DNA of 64,000 nucleotides, taken from assembly GCA_944381935.1 (NCBI GenBank), contig CALWMN010000001.1, positions 1 through 64,000 of the forward strand, written 5' to 3'. Shown piece by piece: positions 17,309-25,663 of the stretch. The notes under the pieces were generated by a model. The model saw only the letters and a program-made list of their open reading frames with translations. It was not told the DNA's origin and did no database searches. The position numbers and the translations under genes were made by a program. Origin of the DNA: an uncultured Mediterraneibacter sp. (GTDB lineage: Bacteria > Bacillota > Clostridia > Lachnospirales > Lachnospiraceae). Within the stretch, counting starts at the first letter, position 1. Each line of letters opens with the position of its first letter.

Positions 17309-17351
17309 ACTTGTATACTAGTATATTAAGCTACAAGTATTTTTTTGTCAA
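17309..17351 (-). promoter_or_regulatory. Promoter and GntR-type operator of the sugar-acid operon
   Basis: Minus-strand TTGACA (17346-17351) and TAATAT (17323-17328), 17 bp apart. The plus-strand sequence ACTTGTATACTAGTATAT (17309-17326) covers the -10 and start site, and a further half-site CTACAAGT (17331-17338) lies between -10 and -35. The same ACTAGTATACAAGT core occurs in front of the adjacent gntR gene, which identifies it as the likely operator of that regulator. Confidence 0.75.
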
Positions 17352-17455
17352 TGATTTCTTAAATAATATTTTATAGAAACACTTTTTTCTACAAAATGAA
17401 TAATTCCATCTTATTTTCCTGTATTTTTATTCCTGTTTTTCTCATATTTTGCACA

Positions 17456-17504
17456 AAAATAAAGCAGAATTTCAATTTTATGTTTTGAAACCCTGCTTTA
17501 TTTT
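17456..17504 (-). terminator. Terminator of gntR
   Basis: Perfect 12-bp arms AAAATAAAGCAG / CTGCTTTATTTT, with further pairing (TTTCAA/TTGAAA) toward the loop and T-rich flanks, 32 bases past the gntR stop. It insulates the downstream operon promoter. Confidence 0.8.
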
Positions 17505-17535
17505 CTGCCCTTTTCATTCTTTTATGACAAGACTG

Positions 17536-18261
17536 TCAGCTTTTCTTTGACTTAAAATATTGCGGAAACTTACTTCTTACGATCTCCTCATCGATCACAT
17601 GTCTTGTCAAATGTCTGTCCATTGCGTATTCGCCTTTATCTGGATCCTTCATTCGGATCGCATCCAGAATCGCCATGTGGTCATCCACCACATACTGATT
17701 GTCCACTGTCTTTGTTCTCAGTGTCCTGAGCCTGTCAAAATGAAGGATCATCCCGCTCATCAGTTTATAAATATGGACCTTATTCGTGATCTCAAAGAGC
17801 TCCTTATGAAACTGATTGTCCATCTCCAGGAGTTCATCTGTTTCTCCGTTTTCCACATAAAACTGCTGAAGCTTTACATTTTTTTCCAGCCCTTTGAGTT
17901 TCTCCTCCTCCATTCCCTCACATGCCAGGCGGATGACAGCCTTCTCAAGCGTCAGGCGCATAAACTGTGCCTCTTCCACCAGATCCCAGTCAATCAGAGA
18001 CACATAGCTTCCTTTCTGGGGATAGATCTCTACAATTTTGCTTTTGCTCAGCTCAATAAGCGCTTCCCTGATCGGAGTCCTTGATACGCCTATCTCAGAG
18101 GCAAGCTCATTCTCACTGATTCTGCCCCCCGGCTCCAGCTCCAGCCGTACAATATTTTCTTTCAGTATTCGTAAGACATACTCTCTCCCCGTCTCCCTGC
18201 TGTACCGTTCTCTTAATATCATTCCCTGCACCATACTTTCATTAATCTGCTTGTATACCAC
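17536..18261 (-). CDS. GntR-family transcriptional regulator with FCD domain
   Basis: 241-aa repressor of the FadR subfamily. A winged-helix domain (about 20-90: ISENELASEIGVSRTPIREALIEL) is followed by an all-helical FCD ligand domain (about 95-230) with conserved Asp/His metal ligands (DNQFHKELFE, DDHMAILDA). Such proteins usually bind a sugar acid and release DNA. The start is uncertain: GTG 18261 lacks a visible ribosome site and an operator copy overlaps it; ATG 18234 or 18222 are alternatives. It is transcribed in the same direction as the operon it probably controls, but separately, with a terminator between. Operator copies at its own promoter suggest autoregulation. Confidence 0.88.
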   Translation of the reverse strand: MVYKQINESMVQGMILRERYSRETGREYVLRILKENIVRLELEPGGRISENELASEIGVSRTPIREALIELSKSKIVEIYPQKGSYVSLIDWDLVEEAQFMRLTLEKAVIRLACEGMEEEKLKGLEKNVKLQQFYVENGETDELLEMDNQFHKELFEITNKVHIYKLMSGMILHFDRLRTLRTKTVDNQYVVDDHMAILDAIRMKDPDKGEYAMDRHLTRHVIDEEIVRSKFPQYFKSKKS

Positions 18262-18326
18262 TAGATCATCAAACTAGTATACAAGTTCACAGGTCTAGTA
18301 TAACGTTAAAAACAATTCCTTGTCAA
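18250..18326 (-). promoter_or_regulatory. gntR promoter with three operator-like motifs
   Basis: Promoter on the minus strand: TTGACA (18321-18326), 18-bp spacing, TATACT (18297-18302). Copies of the motif: AACTAGTATACAAGTT at 18272-18287, a degenerate GGTCTAGTATAACG at 18292-18305 over the -10, and CTTGTATACCACTAG at 18250-18264 at the start of the gene. The first matches the site upstream of the binding-protein gene in inverse orientation. Confidence 0.65.
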
Positions 18327-18340
18327 CACCATTCCCCTCT

Positions 18341-19093
18341 CTAACCCTGCGGAAGCTTTTTCAGGATTTCGGAAGCCCTTTCCACCTGCTTCCCGTCCGT
18401 CTGCCAGACCTCAAACTCGCCAAATCCCGGAATCCCCATAGGGACTCCTTCCCTTCGGAATTTCATTCTGCTGTCCTTCACGGTTTTTGCAGACATGTGG
18501 AAGGCTGTCACATGCGCATCATAATACAGGCCTTCGATCAACTCAGGAGTAATCCCCGCCCCTGCCATGATCTCGACTCTTCCCTGAGACCGGTCAGACA
18601 GTTCTCGGAGCAGATCTCTCCCCTCCTGCGCCGAACTTCTCTGCCCGCTGGTCAGGATTGTATCAATTCCCAGTGCGGCACATTGCTCCAGCGCTTCGTA
18701 TGGATCCCGACACACATCAAATGCCCTGTGGAGCGTCACTTCCATATCTCCTGCTGCCTGTTTCAGTTCCTCCATCTGTTCCATATTTAGTGTTCCATCC
18801 GGCTTGAGCACCCCGATCACGACGCCGTCTGCCCTAAGTTCCCGGAACATCTGTACCTCTTCCTTTATTGTCTGGAACTCATATTCATCATAACAAAAGT
18901 CTCCGAATCTGGGCCGCAGCAAAACCCTCACCTTAATATCCGTATAATGCTTCACCTGCCGGTACGTACATGCGCTCGGTGACAGTCCGCCTATAACAAG
19001 CCCCGAACACAGTTCAATGCGGTCTGCCCCTCCTTTTTGCGCTTCAATCGCCGACTGTACGCTGTCGGCGCACACTTCCAAAATGTACGGCAT
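18341..19093 (-). CDS. cutC: CutC family protein
   Basis: 250-aa TIM-barrel protein of the CutC family, first linked to copper tolerance although the biochemical role is unsettled. The N-terminal ILEVCADSVQSAIEAQKGGADRIELC and the LRPRFGDFCYDEYE block are diagnostic. Later GVVIGVLKPDG and VTLHRAFDVCRDP follow the family order. Strong AGGAGG before the ATG. Located upstream of gntR on the same strand with an 80-base gap containing the gntR promoter. In many Firmicutes cutC travels with carbohydrate genes, as here. Confidence 0.92.
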   Translation of the reverse strand: MPYILEVCADSVQSAIEAQKGGADRIELCSGLVIGGLSPSACTYRQVKHYTDIKVRVLLRPRFGDFCYDEYEFQTIKEEVQMFRELRADGVVIGVLKPDGTLNMEQMEELKQAAGDMEVTLHRAFDVCRDPYEALEQCAALGIDTILTSGQRSSAQEGRDLLRELSDRSQGRVEIMAGAGITPELIEGLYYDAHVTAFHMSAKTVKDSRMKFRREGVPMGIPGFGEFEVWQTDGKQVERASEILKKLPQG

Positions 19094-19153
19094 TTTTCTC
19101 CTCCTCTGCCCTTAAATTAATAAAATCATCAAAATGGGACACAGCAAAACTCA

Positions 19154-19194
19154 ATTGGGGACGTAGCCAAATTGAATTTCACTACGTCCCCAAT
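19154..19194. repeat. REP-like palindromic element between nagE-type gene and cutC
   Basis: Perfect 13-bp arms ATTGGGGACGTAG / CTACGTCCCCAAT around a 15-nt AT-rich loop, in a 128-bp gap, flanked on the left by a related GGGACA word at 19136. The GGGAC...GTCCC pattern resembles the REP-type palindromes scattered in many Bacillota genomes. It may also stop transcription of the PTS operon, but a U-tract is poor. Confidence 0.55.
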
Positions 19195-19221
19195 CTCAAA
19201 AGGGATTATTTATATAGACAT

Positions 19222-20694
19222 TTACTTGCAGAGTTTCTTGAACTCATCAGCCACGAACTGTACTTTTGTTCCGACAATTACCTGAACAGAAGTCTTGCCC
19301 GGACGTATCACTCCTGCAACCCCCGCAGATTTGATCTTCTTCTCGTCAACCTTCGTATAGTCCTTGATCTCAAGACGGAGTCTCGTAATGCAGTTGTCGA
19401 TGGAAGTCACGTTCTCTTTTCCTCCGATTCCATCCAGAATGATGGATGCCACTTCCGTGAAGTTGTCATTGGCAAGCTGAACCTGCTTCTCTGCTTCCTG
19501 GTCATCATCCTCACGCCCAGGCGTCTTCAGGTCGAACTTCGTGATCGCGAAGCGGAATACTACATAGAACACGATAAATGCTGCAATACCAAGCGGAATG
19601 ATCATCCAGGTATTCTGTGCCGCCGGAAGGGATGCAGAGAATACAAGGTCTGTCAGGCCAGCGGAGAAGCTAAAGCCTGCGCGGAATCCTACCAGCACTG
19701 TAATCACGGTGAAGATTGCGTACAGCAGAGCGTAAATTACGTAGAGACCCGGCGCAAGGAACATAAATGCAAACTCAAACGGCTCTGTAACACCGCAGAC
19801 AAACGCTGCGACCGCTGCAGAAGTAACGAGACCGATTGCAACCTTTTTCTTGTTGCTCTTTGCCGTATGTACCATAGCCAGGGCTGCTCCCGGAATACCG
19901 AACATCATACACGGGAAGAATCCTGACATATACATTCCAAGGCTCCATGTAACATCCGCAGATGTCTCGCCTGCCCAGAAGTGGGTCAGGTCCCCAAGTC
20001 CGATCGTATCAAACCAGAATACGTTGTTCAGCGCATGGTGCAGGCCAAACGGGATGAGAAGTCTGTTGAAGAACGCATAGAGTCCTGCTCCGACAGCATC
20101 CAGACTTACGATTGCCTCGCCCAGTGCGACAAGTGCTCCGAAAAGGACCGGCCATACGAACAGCAGTACCACAGATACAATAATGGACACAACACCGGCA
20201 ATGATTGCCACACAGCGCTTGCCGCTGAAGAACGACAGCCAGTTTGGAAGCTGTGTACTCTTAAATCTGTTGTAGCACATTGCTCCGATAATACCGGAGA
20301 TGATACCGATGAAAGGATTCTGGATCTTGTCAAATGCAAGTGTGGCATCCTCAGACAGTGTCATGATGACAGAAACGTTTGCCGTTGACAGCAGGTTCGT
20401 GATCATCAGCCAGGACGCCAGCGCCGCAAGACCGCCCGTCCCGTCGTTGTCCTCTGACATGCCGACACCGATACCGATGGCGAACAGAATCGCCATGTTG
20501 TCGATCAGGGCGCCGCCTGCCTTGATCAGATAAAATCCAATCTGATACGCAAGACCGCTCGCATGATATCCTGCAACTTCTCCTGCCATTGCAGCCGGAG
20601 CAAGCGCATATCCGATACCCATCAGGATACCACAGATAGGCAGACACGCCACAGGAAGCATCAAAGATTTTCCTAATTTCTGTAAAAATTTCAT
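19222..20694 (-). CDS. PTS transporter EIICB, N-acetylglucosamine/glucose family
   Basis: Membrane permease that imports and phosphorylates an amino sugar or glucose. In the 490-aa protein, residues 1 to about 375 are the multi-span IIC domain, beginning MKFLQKLGKSLMLPVACLPI as in NagE/PtsG proteins. About 405-490 is the IIB domain, with phospho-accepting Cys435 in DNCITRLRL. IIA is a separate gene 105 bases upstream. Third gene of the licT-IIA-IICB operon. The neighbouring nagB favours N-acetylglucosamine or glucosamine, though the antiterminator site type is also used for beta-glucosides. Confidence 0.87.
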   Translation of the reverse strand: MKFLQKLGKSLMLPVACLPICGILMGIGYALAPAAMAGEVAGYHASGLAYQIGFYLIKAGGALIDNMAILFAIGIGVGMSEDNDGTGGLAALASWLMITNLLSTANVSVIMTLSEDATLAFDKIQNPFIGIISGIIGAMCYNRFKSTQLPNWLSFFSGKRCVAIIAGVVSIIVSVVLLFVWPVLFGALVALGEAIVSLDAVGAGLYAFFNRLLIPFGLHHALNNVFWFDTIGLGDLTHFWAGETSADVTWSLGMYMSGFFPCMMFGIPGAALAMVHTAKSNKKKVAIGLVTSAAVAAFVCGVTEPFEFAFMFLAPGLYVIYALLYAIFTVITVLVGFRAGFSFSAGLTDLVFSASLPAAQNTWMIIPLGIAAFIVFYVVFRFAITKFDLKTPGREDDDQEAEKQVQLANDNFTEVASIILDGIGGKENVTSIDNCITRLRLEIKDYTKVDEKKIKSAGVAGVIRPGKTSVQVIVGTKVQFVADEFKKLCK

Positions 20695-20799
20695 ATTCTT
20701 CCTCCTTCTTTGAATCTCTCATTACTAATCCCTTTATCTATTTCAACCGGATTTCATCCCCGGTCAAAATCAAAGAACATAACGGCTATGCTGCGGAAT

Positions 20800-21282
20800 T
20801 TATTTCCGGACAGCGATTACATCGTCTCCGGGACTGACCTCTTCCCCGGCAATTCCCTCCACAGAACTGTAATCCGGCGTATTGCACACTACTACGGGAA
20901 TAGCCGTATCATATCCTGCCGTCTTCACCTTCTCAAGGTCTACTTCCAGGAGCAGCGCTCCCTTCTTCACCTTGTCGCCTGCTTTTACATATCCGGCAAA
21001 GCCGTCTCCATTCATCTTCACGGTATCCAGCCCGACATGGATGAGGATTTCCGCGCCAAAATCTGCCGTCATACTGACCGCGTGGAGCGTATCAAATACC
21101 ATTGCGATCTCACCGTCACAGGGCGCGTAGATCTTTCCCTCCGAGGGGATTACCGCGATCCCCTTCCCCAGCATCTCCTCGCTGAACGTAGGGTCTTTCA
21201 CCTCACTGAGCGGCACTGCTTTTCCTTTTGCAGGCGATCCCAGCATCCATCTGTCATCTTGCTTCTTGAAAAAATTGAACAT
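20800..21282 (-). CDS. PTS EIIA component, glucose (Crr) family
   Basis: Cytoplasmic phosphocarrier passing phosphate from HPr to the IIB domain of the transporter. The 160-aa protein has the normal IIA-Glc length, with active-site His82 in ILIHVGLDTV and the assisting His67 in FDTLHAVS. It has a good GGAGGG ribosome site and starts ten bases after the antiterminator gene. In other bacteria IIA is often fused to IICB; here it is free and could serve several transporters. Confidence 0.93.
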   Translation of the reverse strand: MFNFFKKQDDRWMLGSPAKGKAVPLSEVKDPTFSEEMLGKGIAVIPSEGKIYAPCDGEIAMVFDTLHAVSMTADFGAEILIHVGLDTVKMNGDGFAGYVKAGDKVKKGALLLEVDLEKVKTAGYDTAIPVVVCNTPDYSSVEGIAGEEVSPGDDVIAVRK

Positions 21283-21292
21283 CAGATCCCTC

Positions 21293-22129
21293 CTAATCTT
21301 CCGCCATCGTTACGCGCCGGATATGGATACTCAGATACATGATCTCCTCCCCCGACAATTTACAGTTTGCAGTTTTTTCTATATACTCAGCTATTTTCTG
21401 ACTGCAGGCATATTCCCTCGGATACTTACACTGCATCATATCCGCCAGCTCGCTCTCTTCATTTGGCAGAAGCTCTTTCCGATATACCCTTTGAAGAAGG
21501 AACTTTACGTGTGTAATGAACCTTTCATAGTGAAGCGTCCCCTCATCCAATTGTATGCCCAGTTCACGGCTGACTATACCCAGGATATCTTTCATCTGAT
21601 CCGGAAAATGCAGGGCGTCCCTGATATCTGTACCATACTCCGCATTGACGAAATGCAGGGCGATAAAACCAGCTTCATCCTCGGGCAGCGCCACATCCAG
21701 CCTTTTTTGGATCAGGTCTATCGCATATCTCCCAAGTTCATATTCCTGCGGATAAAATCTTTTGATCTCCCACAAAAGTGCATTTTCCAGGTTAATTCCT
21801 TTCTGGCATCTTTCAATCGCGAAATTAATGTGGTCCGTCAGAGTCACATATATGCTCTGATTCAGCTTGAGCTTCAGCGTCTTCTTTGCATATGTTATGA
21901 TATCGTTTGAAATCTTGGCATGTTCCAGAGGCATATTTGCAATCAGCTCTTTGAACTGATCTGCAACACTCTGGCTTTTGATCCTGAAAATCTTTTCAAT
22001 CCTGTCCTCATTGATTACAGTTCCGGCTCTCGCTCCGAATCCGATTCCTCTGCCCATCACAACGACTTCTTTTCCTGTCTCGTCATAAGCAGACACTATA
22101 TTATTGTTGATCACTTTTTCTATAATCAT
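21293..22129 (-). CDS. BglG/LicT-family transcription antiterminator
   Basis: RNA-binding regulator of the PTS operon. From ATG 22129 (MIIEKVINNNIVSAYDE) it is 278 aa: a co-antiterminator RNA-binding domain (1-55), then PRD1 and PRD2, which carry the His residues phosphorylated by HPr or the EII (for example LTDHINFAIE in PRD1, ITHVKFL and LSIHIRRV in PRD2). The longer reading from 22174 would run through the terminator and is rejected. A near-perfect LicT-type target RNA lies upstream, so the gene autoregulates and controls the IIA and IICB genes behind it. Confidence 0.92.
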   Translation of the reverse strand: MIIEKVINNNIVSAYDETGKEVVVMGRGIGFGARAGTVINEDRIEKIFRIKSQSVADQFKELIANMPLEHAKISNDIITYAKKTLKLKLNQSIYVTLTDHINFAIERCQKGINLENALLWEIKRFYPQEYELGRYAIDLIQKRLDVALPEDEAGFIALHFVNAEYGTDIRDALHFPDQMKDILGIVSRELGIQLDEGTLHYERFITHVKFLLQRVYRKELLPNEESELADMMQCKYPREYACSQKIAEYIEKTANCKLSGEEIMYLSIHIRRVTMAED

Positions 22130-22150
22130 AGCTGACCTACCCAAAAGGCT

Positions 22151-22228
22151 AAAAAAACCAAATCTCATAAACACTCGCCCTTGCGTTGTTTACAAAATTT
22201 GGTTTTGCCTGCCTTACAGTAACAATCC
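22151..22228 (-). promoter_or_regulatory. RAT antiterminator and overlapping terminator in the licT leader
   Basis: Minus strand: a ribonucleic antiterminator reading GGATTGTTACTG, five bases, then GCAGGCAAAACC (22201-22228), which is the LicT/SacY-type consensus. Its 3' end overlaps the 5' arm of a terminator, AAAACCAAAT pairing with ATTTGGTTTT (22151-22206), followed by a run of T. Binding of the antiterminator should prevent the terminator from forming. Confidence 0.92.
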
Positions 22229-22251
22229 AGTACTATTTAATTCTTGGCTAC

Positions 22252-22280
22252 ACTATAACAGAAAAATACAGTAAAGTCAA
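22252..22280 (-). promoter_or_regulatory. Promoter of the licT-PTS operon
   Basis: TTGACT (22275-22280) and TATAGT (22252-22257) on the minus strand with 17-bp spacing. The target RNA begins about 20 bases downstream of the expected start site. Confidence 0.75.
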
Positions 22281-22333
22281 CTTTTTACTTTATGATTTTT
22301 TTACATTTTTTATAGTTTCTTCACATTTCCCCT

Positions 22334-23068
22334 CTAATTTCTAGGAATTTTTGCCAAAGCCGCGCTGTCTCCCACGATCACAACATCACTGTGAAGCTGC
22401 AGCACAGATGCCGGCACCTCAGGCGTAATCGGGCCAAAAAGAGCCCTGGCTACTATATCTGCCTTAGCCTCTCCATTCACAATGAGCAGGATCTTCTTTG
22501 CCCTCATGATTGTTCCGATTCCCATCGTATACGCCTGTCTCGGCACATCATCAGCCGATGCAAAAAATCTTTTGTTCGCCTCGATCGTGCTCTCTGTCAG
22601 GTCAACACAGTGGGTCGTCTTCGCAAAAGAAGAATCCGGTTCATTAAACCCGATATGCCCGTTATGCCCCAGGCCGAGGAGCTGGATATCCACTCCGCCC
22701 ATAGAACGGATGAGTTCCTCATACCGGGTACATTCTTTTTCAGAATCCGGTTCCATTCCGTCCGGCACATTCGTATTCTCCGGCACAATATTTACCCGGT
22801 CAAACAGATGCTGATGCATAAAGTAATAGTAACTCTGGTCATTGCCGCGGTCCAGTCCCCTGTATTCATCCAGATTTACCGTCCTGACCTCACGGAAGTC
22901 AAGATCCCCTTTTTCATACCACTGTACAAGCTGATCATATGTACCGATCGGTGTAGAACCGGTTGCCAGCCCCAATACGCAGTCCGGTTTCAAAATGATC
23001 TGGGCGGACAGGATATTCGCCGCCTTCCTGCTCATTTCCTGGTAATCTTTTGCCTCATAAATCCTCAT
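22334..23068 (-). CDS. nagB: Glucosamine-6-phosphate deaminase
   Basis: Converts glucosamine 6-phosphate to fructose 6-phosphate and ammonia. The 244-aa protein has the family motifs LGLATGSTPIGTYDQL, VRTVNLDEYRGL and LLGLGHNGHIGFNEPD (catalytic Asp/His region). AGGAGG lies eight bases before the ATG. It is just upstream of the antiterminator-PTS operon on the same strand, which supports an amino-sugar substrate for that PTS. No nagA is present in the window. Confidence 0.97.
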   Translation of the reverse strand: MRIYEAKDYQEMSRKAANILSAQIILKPDCVLGLATGSTPIGTYDQLVQWYEKGDLDFREVRTVNLDEYRGLDRGNDQSYYYFMHQHLFDRVNIVPENTNVPDGMEPDSEKECTRYEELIRSMGGVDIQLLGLGHNGHIGFNEPDSSFAKTTHCVDLTESTIEANKRFFASADDVPRQAYTMGIGTIMRAKKILLIVNGEAKADIVARALFGPITPEVPASVLQLHSDVVIVGDSAALAKIPRN

Positions 23069-23193
23069 ATCATCATCCTCCTCAATCTACATTATGCCCG
23101 CACCATGCCGGCAATGCACTGCTCCTTCCATCCCCCGGCAGCGCCGCTTAAAATAATACTAGCAATGAAGCTTCAGATTGTCAATCCTTGAGG

Positions 23194-23985
23194 TTATTTC
23201 TCAGAATCCCCTTTTCCGGCAAAGCCTGCATTTCCTCGGTCTGCATAGGAGATTTCCATCAGCATAAGTCCCTGGGGGGGCGCCGTTGCTCCTGCCGCTG
23301 CCCTGTTCCTCAGTTCCAGAATTTCTTTCACCCGGTCTGGAGAATACGCCCCTCTCCCTGCGTCAAGCAGCGTGCCCGCTATAATGCGGACCATGTTGTA
23401 GAGAAAACCGTTTCCCCGTATCCTGATCGTTATAACATCTTCCTTTCTGGCTACATCCAGGTCATAGACGGTCCTTACCGTGTCTTCCACTTCTGTCCGC
23501 ACATTGCAGAAGCTTTTAAAATCGTGCTCTCCTTTCAGATACCCCGCCGCCTCCTGCATTTTAGCCAGGTCAAGAGGAAAGGAGACATGATATGTGGTCA
23601 GACGCCGTACCGGGTCCGGCATCTCTCTGTTGAGAATCCTGTACACATAAGTCTTAACAGACTTCTCCCGCCTCGGATGCCATTCCCCGGGCACCTCTTC
23701 TGACTTTACGACCGCAATATCTTCCGGCAGCCTACAGTTCAGGGCGTGTGCAACCCGCTCCGGGGGTATTGTCGTCTCTGAATCAAACACCGCAATATTC
23801 CCCATAGCATGGACCCCGGCATCCGTCCGGCTTGCCCCTGTCACTCTGGTCTTTTCTCCTGTCAGTCCCGAAAGCTCACGGTTAAGCACTTCTTCTATCG
23901 TGATTCCATTGGGCTGGATCTGCCAGCCGCAGTATGCCGTGCCGTCATACGCAACAGTAAGTCTGATTCTCTTCATCTCCAACAA
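23194..23985 (-). CDS. truA: tRNA pseudouridine(38-40) synthase
   Basis: Modifies uridines 38-40 of the tRNA anticodon arm. The 263-aa protein carries the catalytic Asp in SRTDAGVHA (Asp55). Start is probably TTG 23985, with AAGGA seven bases upstream; ATG 23976 would leave GGAG touching the start codon. The gene follows ecfT by 12 bases, the conserved Firmicutes order ecfA1-ecfA2-ecfT-truA, but rplM-rpsI, which normally follow, are 20 kb away. Confidence 0.96.
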   Translation of the reverse strand: MLEMKRIRLTVAYDGTAYCGWQIQPNGITIEEVLNRELSGLTGEKTRVTGASRTDAGVHAMGNIAVFDSETTIPPERVAHALNCRLPEDIAVVKSEEVPGEWHPRREKSVKTYVYRILNREMPDPVRRLTTYHVSFPLDLAKMQEAAGYLKGEHDFKSFCNVRTEVEDTVRTVYDLDVARKEDVITIRIRGNGFLYNMVRIIAGTLLDAGRGAYSPDRVKEILELRNRAAAGATAPPQGLMLMEISYADRGNAGFAGKGDSEK

Positions 23986-23997
23986 GCCGTCCTTTAT

Positions 23998-24822
23998 TTA
24001 AAAAATCCACAAGCGCAATGGCACGAATCTGCCCACGGCAAATATGAGCACCAGATAAAAGACCGTCACGGCGTATGCCAGGCGGTCCTCCCGCTTATAT
24101 TTAAGGGGTTTCATCCTAGTCCTTCCCTCGCCTCCGTGGTAGCATCTTGCCTCCATCGCCATCGCCAGGTCGTTTGCCCGCCTGAACGCAGAGACAAACA
24201 GTGGAACCAGAATGGGAATCATCGATTTGGCTCTCTGAATGATATTTCCCGTCTCAAAATCTGCTCCCCTTGCCTGCTGCGCCTTCATGATCTTATCCGT
24301 CTCTTCCAGGAGGATCGGGATGAACCTCAGGGCGATGGACATCATCATTGCCACTTCATGCACCGGGACATTCACCCTATTCAGCGGGTGGAGCAGCTTC
24401 TCCAGTCCGTCTGTAAGGCCGTTGGGGGAAGTGGTAAACGTCATAATTGATGACCCCATCACAAGGTAAATCAGCCTGACCGCCATAAAGACCGATGTTT
24501 TCAGCCCGCTCTCCGTGATGGTAAAAATCCAGAACTGGACAAGTTCCGCGCCTCCCCGGGTGAGAAACAGGTTCATCACGACAGTGAACAGAAGCAGGAT
24601 CACGATCGGCTTAAGGCCTTTGACAATAAACCCCACCGGAACTTTGGACATCTTAATAACAGCCGCAAGAAATATCGTTGCAACTACATATCCCGGCAGG
24701 CTGTTCTGGATAAAGAGCGAGACGATAAACAATAATGTACAGACGATCTTCACCCGCGGATCAAGCCTGTGTATGAAACTTTCTGTCGGATAATACTGTC
24801 CGATCGTGATATCCCTAACCAT
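23998..24822 (-). CDS. ecfT: ECF transporter transmembrane component EcfT
   Basis: Membrane scaffold that links the ATPases EcfA1/EcfA2 to exchangeable vitamin-binding S components. The 274-aa protein begins ITIGQYYPTESFIHRLDPRVK, the usual N-terminus, and has about five to six membrane segments. The cytoplasmic coupling helices show the paired motif AQQARGADF and MEARCYHGGEGRT, matching the ARG-type motifs of the family. Overlaps ecfA2 by eight bases. Confidence 0.96.
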   Translation of the reverse strand: MVRDITIGQYYPTESFIHRLDPRVKIVCTLLFIVSLFIQNSLPGYVVATIFLAAVIKMSKVPVGFIVKGLKPIVILLLFTVVMNLFLTRGGAELVQFWIFTITESGLKTSVFMAVRLIYLVMGSSIMTFTTSPNGLTDGLEKLLHPLNRVNVPVHEVAMMMSIALRFIPILLEETDKIMKAQQARGADFETGNIIQRAKSMIPILVPLFVSAFRRANDLAMAMEARCYHGGEGRTRMKPLKYKREDRLAYAVTVFYLVLIFAVGRFVPLRLWIF

Positions 24823-25663
24823 GAAAACTCCTCATTATCTCATCCGCCGCCTCTTCGATTGTCGTCGCATCTGCCGGCACGTCGAAGCCGCGTTCTTTCA
24901 GGTCATGCATGATGTATGTTACCTGCGGGGCAGCAAGTCCCACCTTCTCCAGCTCCCTGTAATGCTGAAACACTTCTGCCGGCGCCCCGTCCAGCATCTT
25001 TTGCCCCCGGTTCATCACAATGATCCGTTCCACATATCTTGCGATATCTTCCATACTGTGGGAGACAAGGATAACAGTCATCCCCGTCTCTTTATGGAGA
25101 TGCTCGATCTGGTCCAGGATCTCGTCCCGCCCTTTCGGGTCCAGTCCTGCGGTAGGCTCATCCAATATCAGTACCTTCGGATGCATTGCCAGTATCCCGG
25201 CGATTGCCACCCGGCGTTTCTGTCCCCCTGAGAGTTCAAAGGGAGACTGGCGGTAATATTTTTCCGGGAAGCCTACCAGGCCCAGCGCCTCCCTTGCGCG
25301 CTTCTCACATTCCTCCTGGGAAAACCCCTGGTTCTTTGGCCCGAAGCATACGTCGCTTAAAACATCCACTTCAAAAAGCTGGTGTTCGGGGTATTGAAAC
25401 ACAAGGCCCACCTGGCTGCGCAGTTTCCTCATATCATACCCCTCCGCATAAATACTCTCGCCGTTATAGGATACATCGCCTGACGTTGCCTTTGCCAATC
25501 CATTGAGATGCTGGATCAGGGTAGACTTACCTGATCCGGTATGGCCTATGATTCCGACAAACTGTCCCTGCCCGATCTCAAAACTGACGTCTTTTAACGC
25601 ATGTTTTTCATAGGCTGTGCCCGGACTGTATATATAATTTACATGTTCTAACGCAATCGACAT
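24815..25663 (-). CDS. ecfA2: ECF transporter ATPase EcfA2
   Basis: One of two ATPases powering the shared ECF module. The 282-aa protein has Walker A GHTGSGKST (about 38-46), signature LSGGQKRRVAIAG, Walker B LILDEPTAGLDP and switch His in VSHSMED. It starts inside the end of ecfA1 (16-base overlap) and overlaps ecfT, so the three genes are translationally coupled. Confidence 0.95.
   Translation of the reverse strand: MSIALEHVNYIYSPGTAYEKHALKDVSFEIGQGQFVGIIGHTGSGKSTLIQHLNGLAKATSGDVSYNGESIYAEGYDMRKLRSQVGLVFQYPEHQLFEVDVLSDVCFGPKNQGFSQEECEKRAREALGLVGFPEKYYRQSPFELSGGQKRRVAIAGILAMHPKVLILDEPTAGLDPKGRDEILDQIEHLHKETGMTVILVSHSMEDIARYVERIIVMNRGQKMLDGAPAEVFQHYRELEKVGLAAPQVTYIMHDLKERGFDVPADATTIEEAADEIMRSFHG

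Noticed and set aside
17291..17310. AAACCGTTT word near the binding-protein ribosome site, considered as a catabolite (CRE) or LacI-type site
   Set aside because: It matches only the centre of the consensus. The outer TG and CA positions are wrong, and the GntR motif next to it explains the regulation better.
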